From a virus, in IMG/VR virus record IMGVR_UViG_3300037516_001048, positions 1 through 55,647 of that record: a stretch of DNA of 55,647 nt; one strand, 5' to 3'. Under the pieces are notes generated by a model. The model made no database searches. It worked only from the letters and a program-made list of their open reading frames with translations, and was not told the origin of the DNA. A program made the position numbers and the translations under genes. Positions 1 through 6,969 of the stretch are shown here, piece by piece; the stretch's first letter is position 1; every line of letters starts with the position of its first letter.

Positions 1-575
1 GCAAATGAAAAGCTGGGAGATGCAGTGGTTCCAAGTTTACCAACGATACTGTTCGTGCTGGTTAAAGCTGTGGAGGTTAAACCGGCGACAACCACCCCAC
101 CCACCACAAAATCAATCGGACGCGCCACCCCATCCCCTGACTTGTTTGTTCCGATTTTCAGCGTGTTGTTGGTCCCTGATGTGATCCAATCAAATTCAGC
201 CCATTCCGGCGCACCACTGAGGTTGGTGTTATAGACCCGGAACGCCTGCTTGAGCACCCCGTTCCGCTGGGCTAGGATTCCGGGGGCGTCTTGCAATAGA
301 TTTGTGCCAGTCGCACCCAAAAGTGTCGAAGTGCTCGACCATGAAATACCAGCCGTGTCGATTAAATTAATGGCACGGGCAACTCCAAGGTAACCGGCTG
401 TTTGCAACGCGGCAGCACTGGTTGAAAATACGTTAGCTGTTGCGGTGTTGGTGACCCCTAAGCTATTAAACGTCGGCGCGTCCGTCTGGCCGAGGCCGAT
501 GGCGGTGCGGATTTGTAGCTTCTCGCTAGTCGTTGGTGGCGTTCCGGTTGGGATGTTTCCGATGTCGATTGCCAT
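1..575 (-). CDS. Tail fibre protein, N-terminal part (cut by window edge)
   Basis: The reading frame opens at ATG 575 and runs off the left edge without a stop, giving 191 codons. It begins MAIDIGNIPTG and continues with low-complexity, Ala/Thr/Ser/Asn-rich sequence containing TDAPTFNSLGV and, at the edge, GTTASPSFSF. Such blocks are typical of phage tail fibres, where they are usually followed by a DPNTGIY-type motif that would lie outside the window. It should act at the virion surface in host recognition. It is the last visible gene of the leftward terminase operon and starts 4 bases after the stop of a 46-residue ORF. Family assignment rests on composition and motif style only. Confidence 0.6.
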   Translation of the reverse strand, partial: MAIDIGNIPTGTPPTTSEKLQIRTAIGLGQTDAPTFNSLGVTNTATANVFSTSAAALQTAGYLGVARAINLIDTAGISWSSTSTLLGATGTNLLQDAPGILAQRNGVLKQAFRVYNTNLSGAPEWAEFDWITSGTNNTLKIGTNKSGDGVARPIDFVVGGVVVAGLTSTALTSTNSIVGKLGTTASPSFSF

Positions 576-579
576 AAAG

Positions 580-720
580 TTAGTTATACTGGATTGGGGT
601 GCCGTTGTAGGTTATGGCGACTCCGTTGTATTGGATGGCGGCGCTGGCGGCGGGGGCGGCCGCGGGTCTCCGGATGCCCCGGAACCGGACAGGCTTGATC
701 GTTGGGACTGATGGGATCAT
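580..720 (-). CDS. Small hypothetical protein (46 aa)
   Basis: ATG 720 overlaps the TGA stop of the upstream gene as ATGA, and the TAA stop lies 4 bases before the tail-fibre ATG, so the frame exactly fills the gap between two genes. The product is Pro/Ala-rich at first and ends with a Tyr-Asn-rich repeat (IQYNGVAITYNGTPIQYN). Short proteins with this kind of YNG repeat occur among phage virion genes, but I do not recognise a family. The perfect fit with coupling at the upstream end is the main support. Confidence 0.55.
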   Translation of the reverse strand: MIPSVPTIKPVRFRGIRRPAAAPAASAAIQYNGVAITYNGTPIQYN

Positions 721-992
721 TGCACCAAGGCGCTAAAGGTGGCCGCAGTCCCGTTGGTCGCGGTCTTAACCATGTAAGCCCCCGTCAGCGGTAGCGTGAT
801 CGACTCACCAACCGCCAGCAGCAACCCGTCCGGGTCCACCGTCATCACCCCATCAACATTGACGCCACGGCCAGTCATCAGTCGCAGTCCCGCCCCTGAC
901 CCCGCATCCACACGGATGGTCAGATTCTGAGCCCCCGGCACTACGCCAATCACACGGGACGATGCGGCAGCAGTAGGCGTGGAGAGATTCAT
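717..992 (-). CDS. Hypothetical virion-type protein (91 aa)
   Basis: A small protein with alternating hydrophobic and small residues, likely all beta, with no Cys and no membrane segment. It lies between the regulator gene and the tail-fibre genes in the leftward terminase operon, 18 bases downstream of the previous stop, and its stop overlaps the start of the 46-residue gene. Context suggests a minor structural or fibre-associated protein. No family is recognised. Start is ATG 992. Confidence 0.6.
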   Translation of the reverse strand: MNLSTPTAAASSRVIGVVPGAQNLTIRVDAGSGAGLRLMTGRGVNVDGVMTVDPDGLLLAVGESITLPLTGAYMVKTATNGTAATFSALVQ

Positions 993-1010
993 ATCCCGCC
1001 ACTGTCCGCC

Positions 1011-1313
1011 TCATCCCCAGACACCGCAACTTTGCCTGTCCCCCATCTCCTCCCGTTTCCGCAACTCCTCCAAGAACAGGTCCCATTTCGGGGCCGGCAA
1101 CAGGATGACCCCCACCCGCAGCCCCAGACCCATAAATATCTCCCTCATCTTCCACGCATCCGAGTAGTCGCCCCTCTCCGTGTGCCGCACCGCGTAGTCC
1201 GAAACCCCGCATTCCTCCGCCAGTTCCAGCATGGTCATCCCAAGGACCTGCCGGACCTCGTAAATCCGGACGCCAATCAATCGCAGGTCTGCTTTAGTGA
1301 GGGTTTTTTTCAT
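1011..1313 (-). CDS. XRE-type helix-turn-helix regulator
   Basis: A 100-residue protein whose first 65 residues match the XRE/Cro fold: RQVLGMTMLELAEECGVSDY forms helices 2 and 3 (recognition helix SDYAVRHTERG), followed by a short helical tail. It is predicted to bind DNA. The ATG overlaps the terminase stop as ATGA, so it is translated by coupling behind the packaging ATPase. That is an unusual place for a repressor and suggests it reports on or controls late expression. Target sites are unknown. Confidence 0.7.
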   Translation of the reverse strand: MKKTLTKADLRLIGVRIYEVRQVLGMTMLELAEECGVSDYAVRHTERGDYSDAWKMREIFMGLGLRVGVILLPAPKWDLFLEELRKREEMGDRQSCGVWG

Positions 1314-3169
1314 GTGTAGGACATATCGCGTGAGCCCAAGTCAACATCGTCGTCATCCCATTCCGATTTCCCCCGCCGCACCGGAGCCATGACGTGGCCG
1401 GCATCCATCGTGGCCGCACCCAGCGCCAGCATGAACACCTGGTCATCGTGGAACCCCGCCATCGCCTCCGGTCGCCCGTTCTCCCGCACAATGAACCCAC
1501 CCAACTCACCAATCACCCCGTCGTCCAGTACCTCGATGCCGTCACCCACCTCAGTCAAAAGCCGCACCCGCCGGGCCAGTAACTCCAGCATCGCCGCCCG
1601 CGTGGCCACATCCGTCTTCCACCCATACACCGTCGCCGTAGTCTGCCTCACCCGATCCACCACCACCCGGCGGTACAAATTCACGTCCGGGTAGTTCGCC
1701 CGCAGGAGGACCGTCAGGCCCTTGTCCATATTGGTCTCAATCGTCACGGTCGCGCCACCATACCAAGCGGCCAACAACGCCGCCCGCTCCGTCAGGACCT
1801 CGATGTCCCACCGGCACACCGGCATCGATCGTTTATGCCGGCGCTCCGCCCAGCAATCAGCCAGCCGCGCCGCCAACATCAAAGGCCTCCATGCCGCCTC
1901 CCGGTCAAAATACCCGCCCCGCATGATCCCCGCCCCATGGTTATCCGGATCCGCTCCCACCAGCCCCGTGGCCCCCGTCATGGGGTCCACCGGCAAGTTA
2001 TACCGCAACCCCGGCAGCGGCCGCTCCCAGACCTTCAGAAATGCGTCATCCGGGGCCGTAGGAGCGAATACCGCCACCCGCCGGGAATCATTCGCCCAAC
2101 CCAGCACCCCATACTCCGGAACCGGTGCCTCCCGCGCCCGGCGACGCAACCCCTGCACCGAAGGAGCCGCGAAAAACCGCCGCCCCGATGTGAGGAAACA
2201 GGTATCTTCATCAGCCGGGTACTCCTGCTCGAAAACTTCAGCGTCGCCATCAAACCGCGGCGACTTCAGAATCTTCCGCCGCCAAGCCAGCCGCTCGACG
2301 GAGATATCCATCGCCATCAACTCAATCTCCCGGTCCCCAAGGCTGTCCAAAATCACGCTGCGGTCGTGCTCGCTGATATCGGCCAGCACATACTCAGGAT
2401 GCTGCCACCAAGGGTAAAACACCCGGAAGAACCCATTCCAATTCTCCGGGATCTTCCCCGCCGAGTGGTCCGCCAACGTGATCGCCCCCTGGTAAGTCGT
2501 GTAATAAACCCCGCCCGTCCCGTTCGGCGTGGACTCCACAATGATCAGCGTCCCCGATTCCTCCGGCACGCAGTTCAACAAGGCCGCGAACGTAGCCTTC
2601 CCCGAAATTACCGTGGTTTCCTTCCAATGCGCCACCTCCGTGCAGATCACACACTGCATGGTGCCCGATGCCCCCGCCCGTGGATCATTCGCCGTCTCCG
2701 TTACCAATTCGGAGCCGTGGCTGAACTTCCCGGAGCTCTTGGTGTAGGTATGCCCCCACCGAAACGAATCCTCAGCCGCGTAGTTGTCAAACATCGCCTC
2801 GCAGTTCGCGACGGACTTCTCGTACTCGTCCCCAATGATGCAGACCTTCACGCACGCCGCCTGTGCCATCTGGTACGCCGCCGCTATCGAGAACGTCGTG
2901 CTGCCCTGCTGCCGCCCCTTCAAGGTCACGATGCGGGCCGGTAGCGCCTTCACTCGACAATACCGGATGATCGCGTCAATCTCCGCCTGCATCCGGTTCA
3001 CCGCCAGGTCAGGAGCCTTCACCTTCTTCCTCTTCTTGTCCAAGATGCAGCCGTGAAGCTCAAACCAAACCGCCGGGCTCTCCCTCACCAATCCCGCTTC
3101 CACCTCCGCCTGCGTCGCCACTATCGACGGTGCTCCCGCTCCCTTGGTCCGCGACGGTGCTTTAGCCAT
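1310..3169 (-). CDS. terL: Terminase large subunit
   Basis: A 619-residue packaging motor. The ATPase half has a Walker A-like KGRQQGSTT at residues 84-92, a Walker B CVICTEVAHW at about 173-182 with the catalytic Glu, and the coupling motif VESTPNGTGG further on. The C-terminal half carries acidic residues (for example ADPDNHGAG) consistent with the RNase H-fold nuclease that cuts the concatemer. It drives DNA into the procapsid through the portal encoded at 44574-46727, which here lies far away on the other strand. It starts at ATG 3169, two bases after the stop of the upstream gene, and its own stop is coupled to the XRE gene. Confidence 0.93.
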   Translation of the reverse strand: MAKAPSRTKGAGAPSIVATQAEVEAGLVRESPAVWFELHGCILDKKRKKVKAPDLAVNRMQAEIDAIIRYCRVKALPARIVTLKGRQQGSTTFSIAAAYQMAQAACVKVCIIGDEYEKSVANCEAMFDNYAAEDSFRWGHTYTKSSGKFSHGSELVTETANDPRAGASGTMQCVICTEVAHWKETTVISGKATFAALLNCVPEESGTLIIVESTPNGTGGVYYTTYQGAITLADHSAGKIPENWNGFFRVFYPWWQHPEYVLADISEHDRSVILDSLGDREIELMAMDISVERLAWRRKILKSPRFDGDAEVFEQEYPADEDTCFLTSGRRFFAAPSVQGLRRRAREAPVPEYGVLGWANDSRRVAVFAPTAPDDAFLKVWERPLPGLRYNLPVDPMTGATGLVGADPDNHGAGIMRGGYFDREAAWRPLMLAARLADCWAERRHKRSMPVCRWDIEVLTERAALLAAWYGGATVTIETNMDKGLTVLLRANYPDVNLYRRVVVDRVRQTTATVYGWKTDVATRAAMLELLARRVRLLTEVGDGIEVLDDGVIGELGGFIVRENGRPEAMAGFHDDQVFMLALGAATMDAGHVMAPVRRGKSEWDDDDVDLGSRDMSYT

Positions 3170-3171
3170 GG

Positions 3172-3612
3172 TTAATCAGACCGACGCTTCTTGGTGATCG
3201 CTCGATACTCCGCAACCTCCCGCGTCATCCCCTCCAACAGGGCCGCTGACTCCCGCCTTATACGCAGGAGCGTGGCCTGACGTGCCAACGCCGCGATGAC
3301 ACGCCCCTGAGCCTGCCCCGCCGCCGAGGAGGCCCGCGTGTCAATCTCATCACGGATCGAGACCAAGAAAAATGGCAGCAACTCAGCCGCTAATGGCACC
3401 GCCACCGGGATGTCATCCACGGAGTACACGACCACCGCCTGAATCCCGCCTTGATGCAGCGTGGCCATCAGCAGTACCCAGTTCTCCGGATTGAATGGAT
3501 CCACATCAACGAAGACCGGGGCCGGCGCGAAGTTTTGATGGTGCCCCCAATTCTGGCAGTACCCCACATGGGCAACGTGATCAGGGCCGCTGGCGTAAAT
3601 GACGTGGGTCAT
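3172..3612 (-). CDS. Hypothetical protein upstream of terminase
   Basis: About 146 residues from ATG 3612 (MTHVIYASGPDHV). A GTG at 3678 with a GAGGGG element 9 bases upstream would add 22 residues and cannot be excluded. The N-terminal half is alpha/beta with a hydrophobic stretch (WVLLMATLHQGGIQAVVVY); the C-terminal third is a basic helical segment rich in Arg and Ala ending ITKKRRSD. It directly precedes the large terminase, the usual place of a small terminase, but it shows no recognisable HTH. I do not recognise the family. Confidence 0.6.
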   Translation of the reverse strand: MTHVIYASGPDHVAHVGYCQNWGHHQNFAPAPVFVDVDPFNPENWVLLMATLHQGGIQAVVVYSVDDIPVAVPLAAELLPFFLVSIRDEIDTRASSAAGQAQGRVIAALARQATLLRIRRESAALLEGMTREVAEYRAITKKRRSD

Positions 3613-3721
3613 AGCAGGGTGGCCGAAGGAACGGGCGAGCGAGGAAAATGACAAAAACCCCACCCAGCCCGTTCCCACAGGCCACGACCCCTCTACCTTA
3701 CGCGCACTTACGGCGCAAGGG

Positions 3722-4363
3722 CTATGATTGCGGCATCAATCCCTTCACGCGCTGAACCGTGCTGCCAGCTTTCCCCGTGAGTTTGGCAACGTGCCGGATG
3801 CTTTGCCCAGCCTTCAACAGCTTCACAACGTCCGCGTGCTTCTTGAGCGTCTCAGCCGGGCTCACCGTGCTGCCCAACTTGCGGCCCAGCACCACGCCCT
3901 TCCGCCGAGCCTCCGCCAGCCCACTGTTGATGCGCTCCCGTAGCGTGTCCGTCTCCGCCCGCGCCATCTCAGCCAGCAACGCCAGCATGATCGCCGCCGC
4001 CGGATTCCGCTTCCCGCTGGCCATCAGAGTCTCAATCCCCTGCGCGTGCCAGTAAAGGCTGACGCCCGCGGCCTCCAGTTGCTCGACAAGCGCATGAACG
4101 ATAGCCGGCCGACGGCTCAACCGGCTGACCTCATGCACCAGTACCTTCTTGATTCGCCCCGCCTCCACCAGTGCCTCGATGCGGGCCAGTCCCGGCCTGA
4201 CGTTGGCGCTGGCGCTGCCGGTGATGGTCTCTTCGATCACCTCGACGACCTCCCAGCCCTTGGCCGTGGCGACGGCTTTAAGGTCAGCCACCTGCCGGGC
4301 ATGGGCTTGTCGGTCGGTCGAGACGCGGACGAGGATGGCGACGGGGATTTGTTTGGGGGGCAT
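3722..4363 (-). CDS. Small serine recombinase (resolvase/invertase family)
   Basis: A 213-residue protein with the resolvase catalytic domain. The nucleophile is Ser15 in AILVRVSTDRQ, and the active-site arginines are in EVSRLSRR (R81, R84). A long linking helix and a C-terminal helix-turn-helix (residues about 165-205, SIRHVAKLTGKAGSTVQRV) follow. The size is that of Tn3 resolvases and DNA invertases rather than large serine integrases. It would catalyse site-specific resolution or inversion between short sites. No crossover sites were recognised. Its start lies about 80 bases inside the previous small frame. Confidence 0.88.
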   Translation of the reverse strand: MPPKQIPVAILVRVSTDRQAHARQVADLKAVATAKGWEVVEVIEETITGSASANVRPGLARIEALVEAGRIKKVLVHEVSRLSRRPAIVHALVEQLEAAGVSLYWHAQGIETLMASGKRNPAAAIMLALLAEMARAETDTLRERINSGLAEARRKGVVLGRKLGSTVSPAETLKKHADVVKLLKAGQSIRHVAKLTGKAGSTVQRVKGLMPQS

Positions 4364-4475
4364 TGAGGTAGATTCGTTGGAGTTGATAAATGGCGTAGGT
4401 CAGGGATTCAGGTGAGTCAGGCGTGTCCCAGGCATCAAGGACTTCGCGGATGGCGGTTCGTTCGGTGCTGGTCAT
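4284..4475 (-). CDS. Small hypothetical protein (63 aa), overlaps recombinase start
   Basis: ATG 4475 overlaps the upstream TGA (TGATG), so translation is probably coupled. The first 40 residues look like a normal helical protein (MTSTERTAIREVLDAWDTP onward); the last 25 are Arg/Pro-rich and lie over the start of the recombinase gene in another frame. The C-terminal part may therefore be only a by-product of the overlap. No family is recognised. Confidence 0.45.
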   Translation of the reverse strand: MTSTERTAIREVLDAWDTPDSPESLTYAIYQLQRIYLNAPQTNPRRHPRPRLDRPTSPCPAGG

Positions 4476-4684
4476 CAGTATTCAATGCCTCCCTCGCCGA
4501 GCGCCCTCTGCACAAGGTCCAATGCGTCCCTGTAGTTCACGGTCATCTTGACCGGCGGGCCGTAGCCGTCGCGACCGCCGACTTCGTGCAGGACCTCCCG
4601 CTTCGTCCGGCACCGGATGTTGTAGGTTTTGCCGCCATCGAAGAAGGCGACCCAGTAGGTGAGAGTTTTCATGTTGATGTGCAT
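4475..4684 (-). CDS. Small hypothetical protein (69 aa)
   Basis: A small protein with mixed alpha/beta character (TYWVAFFDGGKTYNIRCRTK). The start is ATG 4684 behind a G-poor leader (GAACCAACAAT); Met5 at 4672 is an alternative. It belongs to a run of small leftward genes that look like early accessory genes. Its stop is coupled to the next gene. Function unknown. Confidence 0.6.
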   Translation of the reverse strand: MHINMKTLTYWVAFFDGGKTYNIRCRTKREVLHEVGGRDGYGPPVKMTVNYRDALDLVQRALGEGGIEY

Positions 4685-4693
4685 ATTGTTGGT

Positions 4694-4942
4694 TCAGTCG
4701 ATGAAGGCGGCGTCAGGGCCGGTCAGTGCAGCCAGCGCCACCGCGAAGGCCGGGGGCATGGCCCAGAAGGGAGCATTCAGTGGCACGCCCGCCGGCCCTC
4801 CGGGAGGGATGATCGTCAGCAGGCGGAGGTTGTGGGGGTTGAACCGCGTGTACCCCTTGGCCCGCAGGCGCTCGATGGTGGCTCTGATGGCCAGCACAAG
4901 TGCCTCCATCCATTCCGGCGTGATCAGTGTCTTGGTCTTCAT
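4694..4942 (-). CDS. Hypothetical protein, paralogue of the 9536-9787 product
   Basis: An 82-residue protein that aligns over most of its length with the product of the rightward gene at 9536-9787. Both have LV.AIRATI.R in the middle, PxGGPxG further on and an identical end motif (DAAFI). The leader is CAACACCACCAACCAACCTC before ATG 4942, with no Shine-Dalgarno. A hairpin shared with the other arm lies just upstream. The function is unknown; small size, helical N-terminal half and location suggest an early host-interaction protein. Confidence 0.7.
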   Translation of the reverse strand: MKTKTLITPEWMEALVLAIRATIERLRAKGYTRFNPHNLRLLTIIPPGGPAGVPLNAPFWAMPPAFAVALAALTGPDAAFID

Positions 4943-4962
4943 GAGGTTGGTTGGTGGTGTTG

Positions 4963-4983
4963 GCCGGGGGGTTGAACCCCGGC
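4963..4983 (-). repeat. Intercistronic hairpin, copy 1 (GGGGTTCAAYCCCC type)
   Basis: Read leftwards this is GCCGGGG-TTCAAC-CCCCCGGC, a near-perfect stem just before a CA-rich leader and a start codon. A second copy at 10458-10478 sits in the same relation to a gene on the other arm. Intercistronic terminator, processing site or stabiliser are all possible. Confidence 0.6.
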
Positions 4984-4990
4984 GGGTTGA

Positions 4991-5515
4991 TTAGGCAGGG
5001 ATTGCGGCCATCAGGTCATCGATCCGAGCGAGGAGGAGGGCACGCTCACCAAGGTCAGCCGGCAGGCGCAGCGTGAAGAGGGCATCCTCGCCGGCACGCA
5101 TCAGTTGCGGGATCTTGAAGGCCCGGTAGCGCAGGACCTCAGGCAAGACAGTGTCAGCCGGCCCACCGCGTGCGGCGCGGAGCATCCCTCTCCATGTGGT
5201 CGCTGCCGCTTTCTCCTTGACCGCTTCAGCCGCTCTCTCCTCTTTCTCCTTTGCAGCGCGGGCGTTATCTTTCGCCAGCACTGCCTCCGCCTTGATGATC
5301 AGCTTCCGGAGTTTCGCCTTCGCCTGTTCGTAGGTCAATTCAGGCTTGAGTAAAACGAAGGGGGCCTTCATGTAGCCGTAGGTGACCTTGTGGTGGTCGC
5401 CCCAACCGATCCGGAGGGCTTTGAACTCAGGCAGTTCAATGAGATCGTGCGTGGCGGCAAAGTAGCCCATTGCGCCGAGGGTCGCGGGGGTGATGTCGGT
5501 TTCGGTGTTGTTCAT
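4991..5515 (-). CDS. Hypothetical coiled-coil protein (174 aa)
   Basis: Starts at ATG 5515 (MNNTETDITPATLGAMGYF) behind the G-poor leader CCAACCAGAAACCCAACACC; an in-frame extension to 5620 reads through this leader and is rejected. Residues about 65-120 are a charged Ala/Lys/Glu-rich helix, probably a coiled coil (AKDNARAAKEKEERAAEAV). The ends are more globular. No enzyme motif was found. It is part of the leftward early-type cluster. Confidence 0.65.
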   Translation of the reverse strand: MNNTETDITPATLGAMGYFAATHDLIELPEFKALRIGWGDHHKVTYGYMKAPFVLLKPELTYEQAKAKLRKLIIKAEAVLAKDNARAAKEKEERAAEAVKEKAAATTWRGMLRAARGGPADTVLPEVLRYRAFKIPQLMRAGEDALFTLRLPADLGERALLLARIDDLMAAIPA

Positions 5516-5543
5516 GGTGTTGGGTTTCTGGTTGGGGGTTGAG

Positions 5544-5756
5544 TTAAAGAGCGGCCATTGTGATCCGGGCGAGGGTGGGGGCACCGCCGTAGTAGTTCCG
5601 CAGACATTGGAGGGCTCCATCGTGTTCGCGGGCGAACCAGTAGTTCCCGGTGAGCCAGGCGTCCCGGATCAGCCCCTTGGCGTTCCTCCCGAAGTGAGTC
5701 CGGACGTAGATGAGGGCGGCGATGATATCGGGGGGGAGGGGTGGGGTGGTTTTCAT
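5544..5756 (-). CDS. Small hypothetical protein (70 aa)
   Basis: ATG 5756 gives MKTTPPLPPDIIAALIYVR and a compact helical product with aromatic residues (GNYWFAREHDGALQCLRNYY). A candidate promoter lies immediately upstream at 5765-5792, close enough that the transcript could be nearly leaderless. It would be the first gene of the leftward small-gene cluster. Function unknown. Confidence 0.6.
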   Translation of the reverse strand: MKTTPPLPPDIIAALIYVRTHFGRNAKGLIRDAWLTGNYWFAREHDGALQCLRNYYGGAPTLARITMAAL

Positions 5757-5764
5757 GGCACCAC

Positions 5765-5792
5765 AAGATGCACGCTGTACCGAATTAAGCAA
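5765..5792 (-). promoter_or_regulatory. Candidate leftward promoter (TTGC family)
   Basis: TTGCTT, 16 bases, CATCTT, preceded by G and followed 8 bases later by ATG 5756. The block GTTGCTTAATTC resembles GTTGCATAACTC and GTTGCATAATTC at 8840 and 9487. The -10 element is weak. Confidence 0.4.
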
Positions 5793-5878
5793 CTGATTTC
5801 TCGCTTACACCTAAAGATAGTTCATCCGTCAGGATTCTACGGGGCCGGGGAGCAAAATCCGGCAGGGTGATTAATTGA

Positions 5879-6244
5879 CTACGCTTCCGTTGCCAGTGCC
5901 TGGCGCATCGCCTCCCGCGCCGCGGGGCTGGCCATCAGCCGGGTCATCGTCTCCGCGTCCGACTCCTGCTTGTCCTCTTTCGTAATGGTGCGCTGCACCG
6001 GCATCCCGAGGTTGTACGAGAGGTAAAGCTGGACAGCCGCGAGCCGGGTCCGGTGGTCCGGCACCGTCACGGATGAGTCGGAGCCGGTGCGGACGATGCT
6101 TGATGCCTCCATTAGGTCGGCGATGGCACGGGCGACGCGCTCCGGCGGGACCTCAGTGGCGAGAGTACTTAGGAGCCGCACCCCGATGTTGGAGGGGATC
6201 GCGGCCATTGCCAGTAGTGCCTTTTCTTTTGGTCGACCTGCCAT
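5879..6244 (-). CDS. Putative small terminase or DNA-packaging protein
   Basis: A 121-residue protein beginning MAGRPKEKALL and containing DHRTRLAAVQLYLSYNLGMP followed by an acidic linker and a final helix (ETMTRLMASPAAREAMRQAL). This arrangement of a GRPK start, an amphipathic repeat and a C-terminal helix recalls small terminase-like proteins, but no clear HTH is visible and the large terminase is 2.7 kb downstream. It is the first leftward gene after the control region. The assignment is tentative; a DNA-binding regulator is the alternative. Confidence 0.45.
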   Translation of the reverse strand: MAGRPKEKALLAMAAIPSNIGVRLLSTLATEVPPERVARAIADLMEASSIVRTGSDSSVTVPDHRTRLAAVQLYLSYNLGMPVQRTITKEDKQESDAETMTRLMASPAAREAMRQALATEA

Positions 6245-6592
6245 TTTAGTTAGAGGAGCCGCGTTTTCGCCCCCCCTGTGTGCGTGCGCGTTTTCTGGTG
6301 CATGAATTCACGCCCACGCCGGCCTCCGGGTCAACTTTGCCGCCGACGCATAATGCAATAATATCCCCCGGCGGGAGGTTCCCTATCACTCACCTGAAAC
6401 GGCACCAAAACGGGGTCGGTTGTCCACGTTGATTTCCACGGTGGTGGAGTGGGGGAATGGGTGTTTATGGATTCTGCTGTTTTAGAGGCTCTGGGAGGGC
6501 GGGGTGGCTGGGGACATAGGATTGGGGGTTCTGACGGCGTGAGACGGCGTTTCTGGCTTCCTGTGAATGGATGGCGTCCATCTGACCGCGCC

Positions 6593-6708
6593 TCAGAGCA
6601 TAGGTTGGTGGGGGGGGGAGCTTGTGACCGAGGCTTGGCCGACGGGCAGAAGGGGTTGTAAGCCCCCCCTTATCAGGTAGGCACATACCCCCCCACCTAA
6701 TGCTCTGA
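6593..6708. repeat. Large imperfect inverted repeat
   Basis: Left arm TCAGAGCATAGGTTGGTGGG (6593-6612, followed by more G) pairs with right arm CCCCCCCACCTAATGCTCTGA (6688-6708). The roughly 70-base loop has its own small hairpin GGGG-TTGTAAG-CCCC at about 6652-6666. The arms are about 20 bases with a few mismatches. Confidence 0.65.
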
Positions 6709-6902
6709 TGGTTTGGGTATAGGTATGTGTAACTCGTTGATAATAAACAATTAGAGTGGTGGAATGAGTGGTGTTGAGCTTCCATTATGCCGTGGTGTTT
6801 CTATTTTTGGGGTTTTTCTATACTGGGTAAGGGATTGACGCCAACTAACCATCTCTTAAAAGCCACGAACCAGCCCCTGTTTCCTTTTAATAGAATAATC
6901 CA

Positions 6903-6930
6903 TTGACAAGGCATATTGGATGATTAAGTA
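6903..6930 (+). promoter_or_regulatory. Candidate rightward early promoter
   Basis: TTGACA (6903-6908), 16 bases, TAAGTA (6925-6930), about 40 bases before ATG 6970. The -35 box is a perfect sigma-70 consensus; the -10 box is weaker. A further AT-rich sequence with TATACT lies near 6825. Confidence 0.5.
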
Positions 6931-6969
6931 ACCGTAGGACGGCAGTTTACGCCCTCCCAACCCAATACT

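Larger units (their letters stand above)
6245..6969. other. Divergent non-coding control region, candidate replication origin
   Basis: About 725 bases lie between the leftward gene at 6244 and the rightward gene at 6970 with no convincing gene. Frames on both strands of up to about 106 codons have compositions unlike the neighbours. The region holds G-runs and C-runs (6611-6618, 6688-6694), a large inverted repeat at 6593-6708, an AT-rich stretch at about 6715-6765 (TTGATAATAAACAATTAG) and a promoter at 6903. The first rightward gene encodes a possible winged-helix protein. A bidirectional promoter and origin region is my inference. Confidence 0.55.

Noticed and set aside
6415-6445. DnaA boxes near TTGTCCACG and TTTCCACGG
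   Set aside because: Neither matches the TTWTNCACA consensus well and there is no cluster.
6449-6661. 70-codon rightward frame in the control region
   Set aside because: Gly/Arg/Trp-rich, ends in the inverted repeat, no leader typical of this genome.
6465-6785. 106-codon leftward frame in the control region
   Set aside because: Composition rich in His, Ser, Pro with no plausible fold, no leader typical of this genome, and it covers the inverted repeat.
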